Positions 31,695 through 38,729 of a stretch of 38,729 nucleotides of DNA are shown one piece after another. Origin of the DNA: Bifidobacterium breve (GTDB lineage: Bacteria > Actinomycetota > Thermoleophilia > Solirubrobacterales > Solirubrobacteraceae); assembly GCA_945878865.1 (NCBI GenBank), contig CAMCUD010000039.1, positions 1 through 38,729 of the forward strand, read 5' to 3'. The notes under the pieces were generated by a model. The model made no database searches. It worked only from the letters and a program-made list of their open reading frames with translations, and was not told where the DNA came from. The stretch's first letter is position 1; each line of letters opens with the position of its first letter. The translations under genes were made by a program, and so were the position numbers.

Positions 31695-32720
31695 CTACGG
31701 CCACGTCACGGCCGGATACGACCCCGCTGGCAGCTCCGACGCGAGCCCCGCGAAGTACGACCCGGCCCACACCGTCAGCCCGGCCTGCAGCGCAAAGCTG
31801 CACCGCCCCAGCGCCACATCGCCCTCGACGGCCGCGGCCATTGCGGCCAGCGTCGACGCCTCGGTGACCTGCAGGAACCCGGTGCTCAGGTCGAGCACCG
31901 ACAGGTAGCTCGCGCCCTGCAACTGGCCGCCGCGCAGGATCGCCGTCCACGTCGCGCGGCCCGACTTCACGAACAGCCCGCCGAGCGTGTCGACGCGCTT
32001 CTCCATCGACGCCCAGCCCGGCGTCGCCGCTGCGCGCAGCTTCGTCAGCACCGGCTCGAGGTCGGTGCGGACGCCGAGCTGGTAGCGCTGCGACGGGTTG
32101 CGCAGCAGGTCCTCGAACCGCACGTAGCCGGGCGGCAGCGTGACGCCTTTCGGCGGATGCTCGACGACGATCTGCAGGTAGCCCTGGTTGTAGCCCTGGA
32201 TGAACAGCAGCGCTCCGAGCGCGCCGGAGTTCGCCGAGCGCAGCCGCTCGGCCGGGCCGCGCGCGATGCGCAGCAGCTGGCCGGCCGCCGCGTCAACGCC
32301 GCCCACCGTCCCGCGGCTGAACTTCCCCAGCAGCGGGGTGAGCGCGGCGTTCCTGACCTGCAGGCCGGGAACCTGGTCGCGGAACCACACGCCGCCGAAG
32401 TAGCCGGAGACCTGGATGTTGCCGAGCAGCGTCTTCAGCTCCGCCGGCGTCGCGCTGCAGATGTCGTCGAACGACGACATCGCCAGGTCGCCGTAGAAGA
32501 ACGAAGCCGACGCCTCGCCGGGGTCCACGCCCGGTGCGGGGGCGGGAACCTCGGCAGCGCGGCGCGCGATCTCCGCCGGGTCGACGGTGATGTTCCTCTG
32601 CGCGCTGCTCGGCAGCCTCGGGAGGGTGATCGTCGGATCGCCCGCCCCGTGCGCGGTCGCCGGCAGCGCGGCCGCGCACAGCGCCACCGTCACGGCGAGG
32701 GTCTTCACCCATCGGGCCAT
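31695..32720 (-). CDS. Exported protein of unknown function
   Basis: A 341-aa protein with a clear signal peptide (residues 1-26, MARWVKTLAVTVALCAAALPATAHGAG). The mature part is mostly helical with blocks SASFFYGDLAMSSFDDICSATPAELKTLLGNIQVSGYFGG, LLFIQGYNQGYLQIVVEHPP and LDLSTGFLQVTEASTLAAMAAAVEGD. Only two Cys are present (in DICSAT and GRCSFAL), so one disulfide is possible. I do not recognise a family. It is the first of three minus-strand genes for exported proteins. The start ATG 32720 lies 5 nt after a TATGGT box. Confidence 0.7.
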   Translation of the reverse strand: MARWVKTLAVTVALCAAALPATAHGAGDPTITLPRLPSSAQRNITVDPAEIARRAAEVPAPAPGVDPGEASASFFYGDLAMSSFDDICSATPAELKTLLGNIQVSGYFGGVWFRDQVPGLQVRNAALTPLLGKFSRGTVGGVDAAAGQLLRIARGPAERLRSANSGALGALLFIQGYNQGYLQIVVEHPPKGVTLPPGYVRFEDLLRNPSQRYQLGVRTDLEPVLTKLRAAATPGWASMEKRVDTLGGLFVKSGRATWTAILRGGQLQGASYLSVLDLSTGFLQVTEASTLAAMAAAVEGDVALGRCSFALQAGLTVWAGSYFAGLASELPAGSYPAVTWP

Positions 32721-32731
32721 GCCGCACCATA
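32718..32731 (-). promoter_or_regulatory. Leaderless-type -10 box (TATGGT)
   Basis: On the minus strand TATGGT (32731-32726) precedes ATG 32720 by 5 nt, again without space for a ribosome site. Confidence 0.45.
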
Positions 32732-32764
32732 CCGATGGTCTCTGGCGTCCGCGTGATCTGAGGC

Positions 32765-34573
32765 TCAGACCTCCTCATACAGGCCGTCGAACACCGCCGC
32801 GTGCTGCGCGTACACGACGTTGCGCTTGACCTTCAGCGTCGGCGTCAACTCGTTGTGCTCCTGTGACAGGTCGCGCGGGAGGATCACGAACTTCTTGACC
32901 TGCTCGATCCGCGCGAACCTCAGGTTCGCCGCATCGATGACCTTTTGGATCTCCGCGCGGACCTCCAGATTCTCGGCCAGCCGCTCGATCGGCGCGCCCG
33001 GCACCCCGGCGAGCTGCGCCAACGCCGGCGCCTCGTCAGGGTCGAGCGTGATGAGCGCTGTCAGGTACGGGCGGCGGTCGCCGAACACCACCGCCTGGGA
33101 GACCCAGCGGTGCTGGCGGATCGCACTCTCGATGTTCGCCGGCGCGATGTTCTTGCCCGACGACGTGATGATGAGGTCCTTCTTGCGGCCCGTGATCTTC
33201 AGGTAGCCGTCGGCGTCGATCTCACCGAGGTCGCCCGAGTGCAGCCAGCCGTCCTGGAGGTCCTTCGCGGTCGCTTCCTCGTTGCGCCAGTAGCCGTGGA
33301 AGATGTTGGGCCCGCGCATGAGGACCTCGCCGTCGTCGGCGATCTTCAGCTCCATCCCGGGCAGCGGCTTGCCGACCGTGCCGAGACGGTGCTCCTCGAT
33401 GGTGTTCAGCGTCGCCACCGCCGAGGTCTCCGTCATGCCGTAGCCCTCGAGCACGGGCACGCCGGCGGCCCAGAAGAAGTTCATGACGTCCGGCTCGATC
33501 GGCGCGGCGCCCGTGATGCAGACCTCGATCCGGCCGCCGAACAACTCGCGCACCTTGTGCAGCACGAGCTTGTCGGCGACCCGCTGACGCGCGCGCATCA
33601 CGCCCGTGACCGGGCGGCCCGCGCGCTCGGCCTCCACCACCGCGCGGCCGGCGGCGACCGACCGGGCGAAGATCTGCTCCTTCAGCCCGCCGGCCTCGGC
33701 GACCTTCGCCGTCGCCGCGGTGTAGATCTTCTCGAACAGGCGCGGGACCGACGGCAGGTGCGTCGGGCGCGCCGCGGCGATCTCGTCGAGCAGCGTCGTG
33801 GGGTCGCGCTTCCAGTAGACGAGCTGGGCGCCGGCGGTCATCGCCATGAACTGCACGACGCGCGTGAGCACGTGCGCGAGCGGGAGGAAGACGAAGTACA
33901 CCTCGTGGCCGTCCTGCGGCATCCGCTTGGCGACCATCGCGAGGTCCGCGCGGATGTTGCCGTGGGTGAGCACGCAGCCCTTCGGCGGGCCGGTCGTGCC
34001 CGACGTGTAGACGATCGTCGCGACGGCGTCGGGCGTGACCGCGGCCGTGCGAGTGCGGACGCTCTCCGTGGGGATGTCCTGCCCGCGCGAGACGAGCTGG
34101 CCGAGGGTGAGCACGTCGTCGTCCTCGGCGCGGCCTTCGAAGAGCACGAGCCGCGCGAGGTCCGGGCACTGCCCGCGCACCTGGGCGATCTTCTCCACCT
34201 GCGCGGGGTCCTCGCAGAAGAGGACCTTCATGCCGGAGTGCTCGATGACGTACTGGCACTCCTCCGGCGAGTTCGTCTGGTAGATCGGGACGACGGCCGC
34301 GCCGATCGCGAGGATCGCGAGATCGGCGAGCGTCCACTCGTAGCGCGTCGTCGCGAGGATGCCGACGCGGTCGCCGGGCTCGACACCCAGCGCGAGCAGT
34401 CCGCGGGCGATCGCGTCCACGCGGTCGGCGACCTGCGCGTAGGTCAGCGTGCGCTCGGCACCGGCCTCGAAGTAGCGCAGCGCGACGGCCGACGGGGTCT
34501 TCGGCGCGGCGGCGATCCCGGCGATCGTGGCTCCCGGCAGCGCCGCGGGCGTGGGCGGTACGGCGACACTCAT
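32765..34573 (-). CDS. fadD: Long-chain fatty-acid--CoA ligase (AMP-forming)
   Basis: A 602-aa acyl-CoA synthetase of the long-chain (FadD15-like/ACSL) group, which activates fatty acids with ATP and CoA for breakdown or lipid synthesis. Motifs: P-loop TIVYTSGTTGPPKG, YGMTETSA (AMP-binding), DGWLHSGDLGEIDADGYLKITGRKKDLI (hinge and adenylate contact) and the C-terminal catalytic Lys region LTPTLKVKRNVV. The LAHVLTRVVQF stretch fits a membrane-associated enzyme. The start is ATG 34573, with AGGAGA about 7 nt upstream, one of the clear Shine-Dalgarno sites in the window. Longer frames upstream are shadows. Confidence 0.93.
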   Translation of the reverse strand: MSVAVPPTPAALPGATIAGIAAAPKTPSAVALRYFEAGAERTLTYAQVADRVDAIARGLLALGVEPGDRVGILATTRYEWTLADLAILAIGAAVVPIYQTNSPEECQYVIEHSGMKVLFCEDPAQVEKIAQVRGQCPDLARLVLFEGRAEDDDVLTLGQLVSRGQDIPTESVRTRTAAVTPDAVATIVYTSGTTGPPKGCVLTHGNIRADLAMVAKRMPQDGHEVYFVFLPLAHVLTRVVQFMAMTAGAQLVYWKRDPTTLLDEIAAARPTHLPSVPRLFEKIYTAATAKVAEAGGLKEQIFARSVAAGRAVVEAERAGRPVTGVMRARQRVADKLVLHKVRELFGGRIEVCITGAAPIEPDVMNFFWAAGVPVLEGYGMTETSAVATLNTIEEHRLGTVGKPLPGMELKIADDGEVLMRGPNIFHGYWRNEEATAKDLQDGWLHSGDLGEIDADGYLKITGRKKDLIITSSGKNIAPANIESAIRQHRWVSQAVVFGDRRPYLTALITLDPDEAPALAQLAGVPGAPIERLAENLEVRAEIQKVIDAANLRFARIEQVKKFVILPRDLSQEHNELTPTLKVKRNVVYAQHAAVFDGLYEEV

Positions 34574-34720
34574 GGCATCTCTCCTACGTCCTGAGGGGAC
34601 TCCCAAGGTGGCGGTCGAATTCCGGAAAGACAAGAAGAACCGTCTGATCGCAGGACCGAAGATCATCGAGTCCGAAGTTGGAGGTCCTTCAATCGGAGGA
34701 GGCGGGTTCGGACCAACCAC

Positions 34721-34733
34721 TACTGTCCCCCGT
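34721..34733 (+). promoter_or_regulatory. Leaderless-type -10 box (TACTGT) before cysE
   Basis: TACTGT (34721-34726) is followed by 7 nt and ATG 34734. No -35 box is clear. The stretch 34574-34720 between the divergent genes holds no gene that I could support. Confidence 0.4.
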
Positions 34734-35585
34734 ATGGCCTCCACCCCCAAGGCCGACCCCACCGCCGCGTTCCTCGCGCGACTGGCCCACGAGCGCGAGC
34801 AGTACGCGCTGCCGACCAAGCTGCGCCACCTCGGCGAGCAGTTCATCCACCAGGCCCTCGAGCTGCTGTTCCCGCACTTCGCAGCAGAGGTGGGTGGCAA
34901 GGCCGGCGACGTCGCTGACGAGCTCAGCGCGCTGCGCGAACTGCTCCAGCACGCGCTGCGTCTTCCGGAGGCCCACTGCGCCGATCCCGACGACGTCGTC
35001 CGCCGCTTCTTCGTCCAGCTGCCGAACATCCGCGAGGCGCTGCTGCTCGACGCCCAGGCCATCTGCGACGGCGACCCCGCCGCCCACTCGGTCGACGAGG
35101 TCATCCTCGCGTACCCCGGCTTCTACGCGACCGCGGTCTACCGGCTCGCCCACCAGCTGCAGGGCTGCAAGGTGCCGCTTGTGCCGCGCGTCCTCACCGA
35201 GCTCGCGCATCGCGACACCGGGATCGACATCCACCCTGGTGCGGAGATCGGGGCGTCGCTGGCGATCGACCACGGCACCGGCATCGTCATCGGTGAGACC
35301 GCGATCCTCGGCGACCGCGTCAAGCTCTACCAGGGCGTGACGCTCGGAGCGCTGAGCGTGGAGAAGCGCTTCGCGCAGACCAAGCGCCATCCGACGATCG
35401 GCGATGACGTCGTCATCTACGCCAACGCGACGATCCTCGGCGGCGAGACCGTCATCGGCGAGGGCAGCCGCATCGGCGGCAACGTGTGGTTGACCGCGAG
35501 CGTGCCCGCGCATTCGATGGTCACCCCCACCGCGCGGGTGGAGTCGCACAAGCGCGACGACGACCTGCTCGACTTCAACATCTAG
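34734..35585 (+). CDS. cysE: Serine O-acetyltransferase (EpsC/CysE type)
   Basis: A 283-aa acetyltransferase that makes O-acetylserine from serine and acetyl-CoA, the first step of cysteine synthesis. An N-terminal helical part (about 1-165) leads to the left-handed beta helix: DTGIDIHPGAEIGASLAIDHGTGIVIGETAILGDRVKLYQGVTLG, then HPTIGDDVVIYANATILGGETVIGEGSRIGGNVWL. The catalytic His pair is in LAHRDTG and IDHGTG. The protein ends ...LLDFNI. A terminal Ile is what docks into the CysK active site in known cysteine synthase complexes. Next gene cysK starts 9 nt later with a strong GGAGG site. Confidence 0.92.
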   Translation: MASTPKADPTAAFLARLAHEREQYALPTKLRHLGEQFIHQALELLFPHFAAEVGGKAGDVADELSALRELLQHALRLPEAHCADPDDVVRRFFVQLPNIREALLLDAQAICDGDPAAHSVDEVILAYPGFYATAVYRLAHQLQGCKVPLVPRVLTELAHRDTGIDIHPGAEIGASLAIDHGTGIVIGETAILGDRVKLYQGVTLGALSVEKRFAQTKRHPTIGDDVVIYANATILGGETVIGEGSRIGGNVWLTASVPAHSMVTPTARVESHKRDDDLLDFNI

Positions 35586-35594
35586 GGAGGTCCC

Positions 35595-36560
35595 GTGAAG
35601 GCCGACAGCATCCTCGAGACGATCGGCGACACGCCGCACATCCGCGTGAACCGCCTGTACGCCGACCGCCCCGACGTCACGGTGTGGGTCAAGGCCGAGC
35701 GCGCGAACCCCGGCGGTTCGATCAAGGACCGGATCGGCCTGGCGATGATTGACGACGCCGAGCAGCGCGGGGTCATCACGCCCGGGACGAGCACGATCAT
35801 CGAGCCGACCTCCGGGAACACCGGGATCGGGCTGGCGATGGTCGCCGCGGTGCGCGGCTACCCGCTGATCCTCGTCATGCCGGAGTCGATGTCGCTGGAG
35901 CGCCGGCGGCTCATGGCGGCCTACGGCGCGAAGCTCGAGCTGACCCCCCGCGAGGGCGGGATGAAGGCCGCGATCGCGCGAGCGCACGAGCTCGCCGAAG
36001 AGATCGAGGGCGGCTGGATTCCGCAGCAGTTCGAGAACCCGGCGAACCCGCGCGTGCACGCGGAGACGACCGCGAAGGAGATCCTCGCCGACTTCCCCGA
36101 CGGGATCGACGTGCTCATCACTGGGGTCGGCACGGGCGGCCACATCACCGGCGTGAGCGAGACGCTGAAGCAGACGTTCCCGCAGCTGCAGACGTTTGCC
36201 GTCGAGCCCGCGAAGTCGCCGGTGATCAGCGGCGGCGAGCCGAGCCCGCACCGCCTGCAGGGCATCGGCGCCGGCTTCGTCCCGGCGAACCTGCACACCG
36301 ACACGCTCGACGGGACGATCCAGGTCAGCGAGGAGGACGCCTACGCGTACGCCGTGCGCGCCGCGCGCGAGGAGGGGCTGTTCGTGGGCCCGTCGTCCGG
36401 AGCGTCGCTGGCCGCCGTCGCGCAGAAGCTGCCCGAGATCGCCGAGGGCGCCACGGTGCTGACGTTCTGTTACGACACGGGCGAGCGGTACTTCTCGGTC
36501 GAGGGGCTGTTCGACGCGGACGGGACGAGCGTGCAGGTGGGCGCGCGGCCGAGCGGCTGA
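35595..36560 (+). CDS. cysK: Cysteine synthase A (O-acetylserine sulfhydrylase)
   Basis: A 321-aa PLP enzyme that joins O-acetylserine and sulfide to give cysteine. The PLP Lys is K44 in [11 protein letters not shown]. The substrate loop is TSGNTG (72-77), the phosphate-binding loop [10 protein letters not shown], and the C-terminal PSSGAS contacts the ring nitrogen. [18 protein letters not shown] is typical of CysK. Length is normal. The start is GTG 35595 with GGGAGG 4-9 nt before it. It forms an operon with cysE. Confidence 0.95.
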   Translation: MKADSILETIGDTPHIRVNRLYADRPDVTVWVKAERANPGGSIKDRIGLAMIDDAEQRGVITPGTSTIIEPTSGNTGIGLAMVAAVRGYPLILVMPESMSLERRRLMAAYGAKLELTPREGGMKAAIARAHELAEEIEGGWIPQQFENPANPRVHAETTAKEILADFPDGIDVLITGVGTGGHITGVSETLKQTFPQLQTFAVEPAKSPVISGGEPSPHRLQGIGAGFVPANLHTDTLDGTIQVSEEDAYAYAVRAAREEGLFVGPSSGASLAAVAQKLPEIAEGATVLTFCYDTGERYFSVEGLFDADGTSVQVGARPSG

Positions 36561-36592
36561 GTCGCCGTATCAGGCTCAAGGCGCTGGTTGAC

Positions 36593-36613
36593 GGTCGCCG
36601 CCGCCGGGCGACC
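36593..36613. terminator. Hairpin between convergent cysK and LLM genes
   Basis: GGTCGCC (36593-36599) pairs with GGCGACC (36607-36613) around 7 nt. No U run follows. It is 33 nt past cysK and the only strong hairpin I saw in the 181-nt gap 36561-36741, which holds no gene. Confidence 0.4.
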
Positions 36614-36741
36614 ACGAGGGACCCGAAGATCACGAAGCGGGAGGTACGTCCGCAGGAGGGGGACGGCGTGGTGAGAGGTCATGAGCGCGCATGGTCCGCG
36701 CCCACGCCGGAGCCCTCCAGTCCGGGATCTGTACCGAAAGG

Positions 36742-37788
36742 TCAGCCGAGCACGATCTCGGCGACCTTGCGGACCATCGCCGCGTCGCCGCCGATCAGCA
36801 GCGTCGTTACCACGCTGTCCCGCCACGCCTCGAGGTCGTGGCGGATCTTGTCCTCCGGCCCGATGAGCGCGAGCTGCTCGATGAGCGCCGTCGGGATCGC
36901 CGCCGCGGCTTCGTCCTTCTTGCCGTCCAGGTACAGATCCTGGACCTTCTCCATCTCCGCCTCGTAGCCCATCCGCACCGGCACGTCGTGGTGGAAGTTC
37001 GCGCCGCGCGCGCCCATCCCGCCGAAGTACAGGGCGTACATCGGGCGGATGAAGTCGGCCGCCTGCTCGACGTCGTCGTGGACGATCACCGGCACGGTCG
37101 CACAGATCTCGAAGTCGTCGAACGACCGGCGCGCGCCGTCGCGGGCGAAGCCCTCCTCCAGCCGCGGGACGTAGAGGTCCTCGTGGTGCGGGGAGTAGAA
37201 GAGCGCGAGCCACCCGTCGGCGATCTCCGCGGTCAGCGAGATGTTCTTCGGCCCCTCAGCGGCGAGGTAGATCGGGATGTCCTCGCGCACCGGATGCAGC
37301 GTCGGGCGCAGCGCCTTGCCGAGCCCGGCGACCCCCGGCCCCTCGGTCAGCGGGAACTGGAAGAACTCGCCGGAGAACTCGACCTTCTGCCGCGCGAAGA
37401 CCTGCCGGCAGACCGCGACGTACTCGCGCGTGCGCGCGAGCGGCTTCTTGAACGGCTCGCCGTACCAGCCCTCCACGACCTGCGGGCCGGACACGCCGAG
37501 GCCGAGGATGAACCGCCCGCCGCTGAGGTGGTCCATCGTCAGCGCGGCCATCGCGGCGGCGGTCGGGCGACGCGCGCTCATCTGCATGATCGCGGTGCCG
37601 AGCTGGACGTTCTTGGTCTGCGAGCCCCACCACGCCAGCGGTGTGAGCACGTCCGAGCCGTACGCCTCGGCGGTCCAGATCGAGTGGAAGCCGAGCTCGT
37701 CGGCGGCGGCGATCGCCTCCTCCGCGCCGTGCGGCGGGCCGGCGGCCCAGTAGCCGGTGTTCAGTCCGAGCTTGAGATCGCGCGCCAT
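36742..37788 (-). CDS. LLM-class (F420-dependent type) oxidoreductase
   Basis: A 348-aa TIM-barrel protein of the luciferase-like monooxygenase superfamily. Actinobacterial members of this kind mostly use F420. Signs: LKLGLNTGYW, AADELGFHSIWTAEAYGSDVLTPLAWW, VQLGTAIMQMSARRPTAAAMAALTMDHLSGGRFILGLGVSGPQVVEGWYG, and IPIYLAAEGPKNISLTAEIADGWLALFYSP. The SGPQVVEG turn and the A-x-GP loop bind the cofactor phosphate in the family. Substrate is unknown. The start is ATG 37788 with a TAGGCT box 8 nt upstream on the minus strand. Confidence 0.88.
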   Translation of the reverse strand: MARDLKLGLNTGYWAAGPPHGAEEAIAAADELGFHSIWTAEAYGSDVLTPLAWWGSQTKNVQLGTAIMQMSARRPTAAAMAALTMDHLSGGRFILGLGVSGPQVVEGWYGEPFKKPLARTREYVAVCRQVFARQKVEFSGEFFQFPLTEGPGVAGLGKALRPTLHPVREDIPIYLAAEGPKNISLTAEIADGWLALFYSPHHEDLYVPRLEEGFARDGARRSFDDFEICATVPVIVHDDVEQAADFIRPMYALYFGGMGARGANFHHDVPVRMGYEAEMEKVQDLYLDGKKDEAAAAIPTALIEQLALIGPEDKIRHDLEAWRDSVVTTLLIGGDAAMVRKVAEIVLG

Positions 37789-37884
37789 GGCCGCGGAGCC
37801 TACGCAGGATGGTCACGATCACGTGCTGATTCGTGACCCGCGGGCCTGCAGGATGTTCGGCATGTTCAACGGTGCGGCGCGAAG

Positions 37885-37910
37885 TGACCATGGTAAGCTG
37901 ACCATGGTCA
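37885..37910 (+). promoter_or_regulatory. Two TGACCATGGT operators at the Phd-type antitoxin start
   Basis: TGACCATGGTAA (37885-37896) and TGACCATGGTCA (37899-37910, a perfect 12-bp palindrome) lie 14 bp apart. TAAGCT (37894-37899), a possible -10 box, is between them. The second site covers the ATG at 37904. This suggests autorepression by the antitoxin. Confidence 0.6.
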
Positions 37911-38146
37911 TGCCTGAGGCGATGTACACCGCAACGCGTCTCAAGGCCGAGCTCCTTGGGGTCCTCGACGATGTCGCGCGCTCGGGAACGCCCGTCACCG
38001 TGACCAAGCATGGGCGCCCGATCGCGCGGATCGTCCCGTTCGATGACGGCGCCGCGCTGGCTGGATCCGTGACGTTCCACGTCTCCGACGACGAGCTCGT
38101 CGCACCGCTCGGTGAGACGTGGGACGCCGAGCCCGGAGCATCGTGA
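37904..38146 (+). CDS. Phd/YefM-family antitoxin
   Basis: An 80-aa antitoxin. The fold is shown by EAMYTATRLKAELLGVLDDVARSGTPVTVTKHGRPIARIVPF, where the TVTKHGRPIARIVP strand is the family signature. The C-terminal 30 residues (SDDELVAPLGETWDAEPGAS) are acidic and likely bind the toxin. The start is ATG 37904. ATG 37910 or 37922 are also possible, because the operator overlaps this spot. A GTGA overlap joins it to the PIN toxin. Confidence 0.9.
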   Translation: MVMPEAMYTATRLKAELLGVLDDVARSGTPVTVTKHGRPIARIVPFDDGAALAGSVTFHVSDDELVAPLGETWDAEPGAS

Positions 38147-38535
38147 TCGTCCTCGACACCCACGCTTGGCTCTGGTGGTCCGTCGATCCGGCCCGCCTCT
38201 CCAAACGTGCGCGAAGCGCGATCGATGGCGCGACGGAGATCGGCGTGAGCGCGATCAGCGCGTGGGAGGTCGGGATGCTCGAGCAGCGCGGCCGGATCTC
38301 ACTGGACCGCCCGGCCTCACGCTGGGTGCGCGCCGCCTTGGATCTCGATCCGCGCATCGTCGAACTCCCGCTCGACGCGCGCACGGCGGTCGATGCGGCG
38401 GCGCTGGCGGCAGACGGTCTCCCCGGCGACCCGGCCGACCGGTTCATCTACGCCACGGCGCGAAGCCGCAACGCCAAGCTCGTCACCCGCGACGCGGCGC
38501 TGCGCGCGCACGATCGCGCGCGGTCGATCTGGTGA
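38143..38535 (+). CDS. vapC: PIN-domain toxin of the VapC family
   Basis: A 130-aa PIN ribonuclease. Acidic residues: D5 in VIVLDTHAWLWW, Glu in SAISAWEVGML, Asp in PADRFIYATAR and Asp in LVTRDAALR. The THAWLWW start and SAISAWE block are typical for the subgroup paired with Phd antitoxins. It differs clearly from the VapC at 27256. The start is GTG 38143. The gene is convergent with the helicase tail, 6 nt apart. Confidence 0.9.
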   Translation: MIVLDTHAWLWWSVDPARLSKRARSAIDGATEIGVSAISAWEVGMLEQRGRISLDRPASRWVRAALDLDPRIVELPLDARTAVDAAALAADGLPGDPADRFIYATARSRNAKLVTRDAALRAHDRARSIW

Positions 38536-38541
38536 CCGCGG

Positions 38542-38729
38542 TCAGCTGGCCGACCCGAACGACTCCACCCGCACCACCGGCTCGCCCGCCGCATCGGACG
38601 CGTCGAGATCGACCGTCGCGACGATCGCCCAGTCGTGGTGGCCGTCGGGGTCGTCGATGATCTGCCGCACCCGCCACACCCGCGGGTCCGAGCGATCGAC
38701 GATGAGCAGGTCCGGCGAGCGCGCGGCCG
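38542..38729 (-). CDS. DUF3516 helicase, C-terminal tail (partial)
   Basis: About 62 residues are visible, running off the right edge: PDLLIVDRSDPRVWRVRQIIDDPDGHHDWAIVATVDLDASD then EPVVRVESFG and stop. The block WRVRQIIDDP-G-HDW-I-A-VDLDASD is the end of actinobacterial DEAD/DEAH-box helicases with a C-terminal DUF3516 domain. The helicase core lies outside the window. The stop is the complement of TCA at 38542-38544. Confidence 0.75.
   Translation of the reverse strand, partial: AARSPDLLIVDRSDPRVWRVRQIIDDPDGHHDWAIVATVDLDASDAAGEPVVRVESFGSAS

Noticed and set aside
30190-31908. A 572-aa plus-strand frame opposite the NHL-repeat gene
   Set aside because: The product is an Arg/His-rich shadow. 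The minus strand has a signal peptide and NHL repeats.
34689-36296. A 535-aa open frame on the minus strand opposite cysE-cysK
   Set aside because: No domain, low complexity, and both plus-strand genes are certain.

Overview
The window is a high-GC bacterial chromosome fragment with strong third-position G/C bias. It is most likely from an actinomycete of the class Thermoleophilia (Solirubrobacterales-like). This is an inference from the gene mix: recC-recB-recD, an MpaB-family oxygenase, an F420-type LLM oxidoreductase, a DUF3516 helicase tail, several secreted proteins ending in a Cys-pair beta-rich module, and frequent start codons lying 4-8 nt after a TANNNT box (leaderless-type transcripts). 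No rRNA, tRNA, CRISPR array, integrase or transposase was seen.

Layout. 1-8656 is housekeeping and envelope: a glycosyltransferase tail, a PlsC acyltransferase, an MpaB-like oxygenase, an alpha/beta-hydrolase/cyclase fusion with degenerate catalytic residues, a YccF membrane protein, a GH64-like secreted glucanase, a secreted amidase, a small Cys-rich secreted protein, an acetamidase/formamidase and a membrane-anchored protein. 8675-16997 is a tight recC-recB-recD operon for double-strand break processing. 17036-27654 is an accessory/defence region with visibly lower GC in parts: a small membrane protein, a hipBA toxin-antitoxin module behind three regularly spaced operators, a PD-(D/E)XK nuclease coupled to a 118-aa protein of unknown function, a complete type I restriction-modification operon (hsdM-hsdS-hsdR), and a VapBC pair.

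27668-32720 is a minus-strand run of three secreted proteins (an RTX-like calcium-binding-repeat protein, an NHL-repeat protein and an unrecognised exported protein). 32765-38729 is metabolic: a long-chain acyl-CoA synthetase, a cysE-cysK cysteine operon, an LLM-class oxidoreductase, a Phd/VapC toxin-antitoxin pair, and the C-terminal tail of a DUF3516 helicase.

How the parts may work together. RecBCD processes the ends that type I restriction produces. The hipBA, nuclease and VapBC modules around the hsd operon make 17.2-27.7 kb read as a defence island placed directly downstream of recCBD. All three toxin-antitoxin modules carry inverted repeats at the antitoxin start, which suggests autorepression. 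The least explained elements are the nuclease/118-aa pair with mutually exclusive hairpins before it, hipB with no ordinary in-frame start codon, and a 13-nt plus CCCTA...AAGGG element repeated with identical spacing before two unrelated small membrane-protein genes (8093 and 17036).
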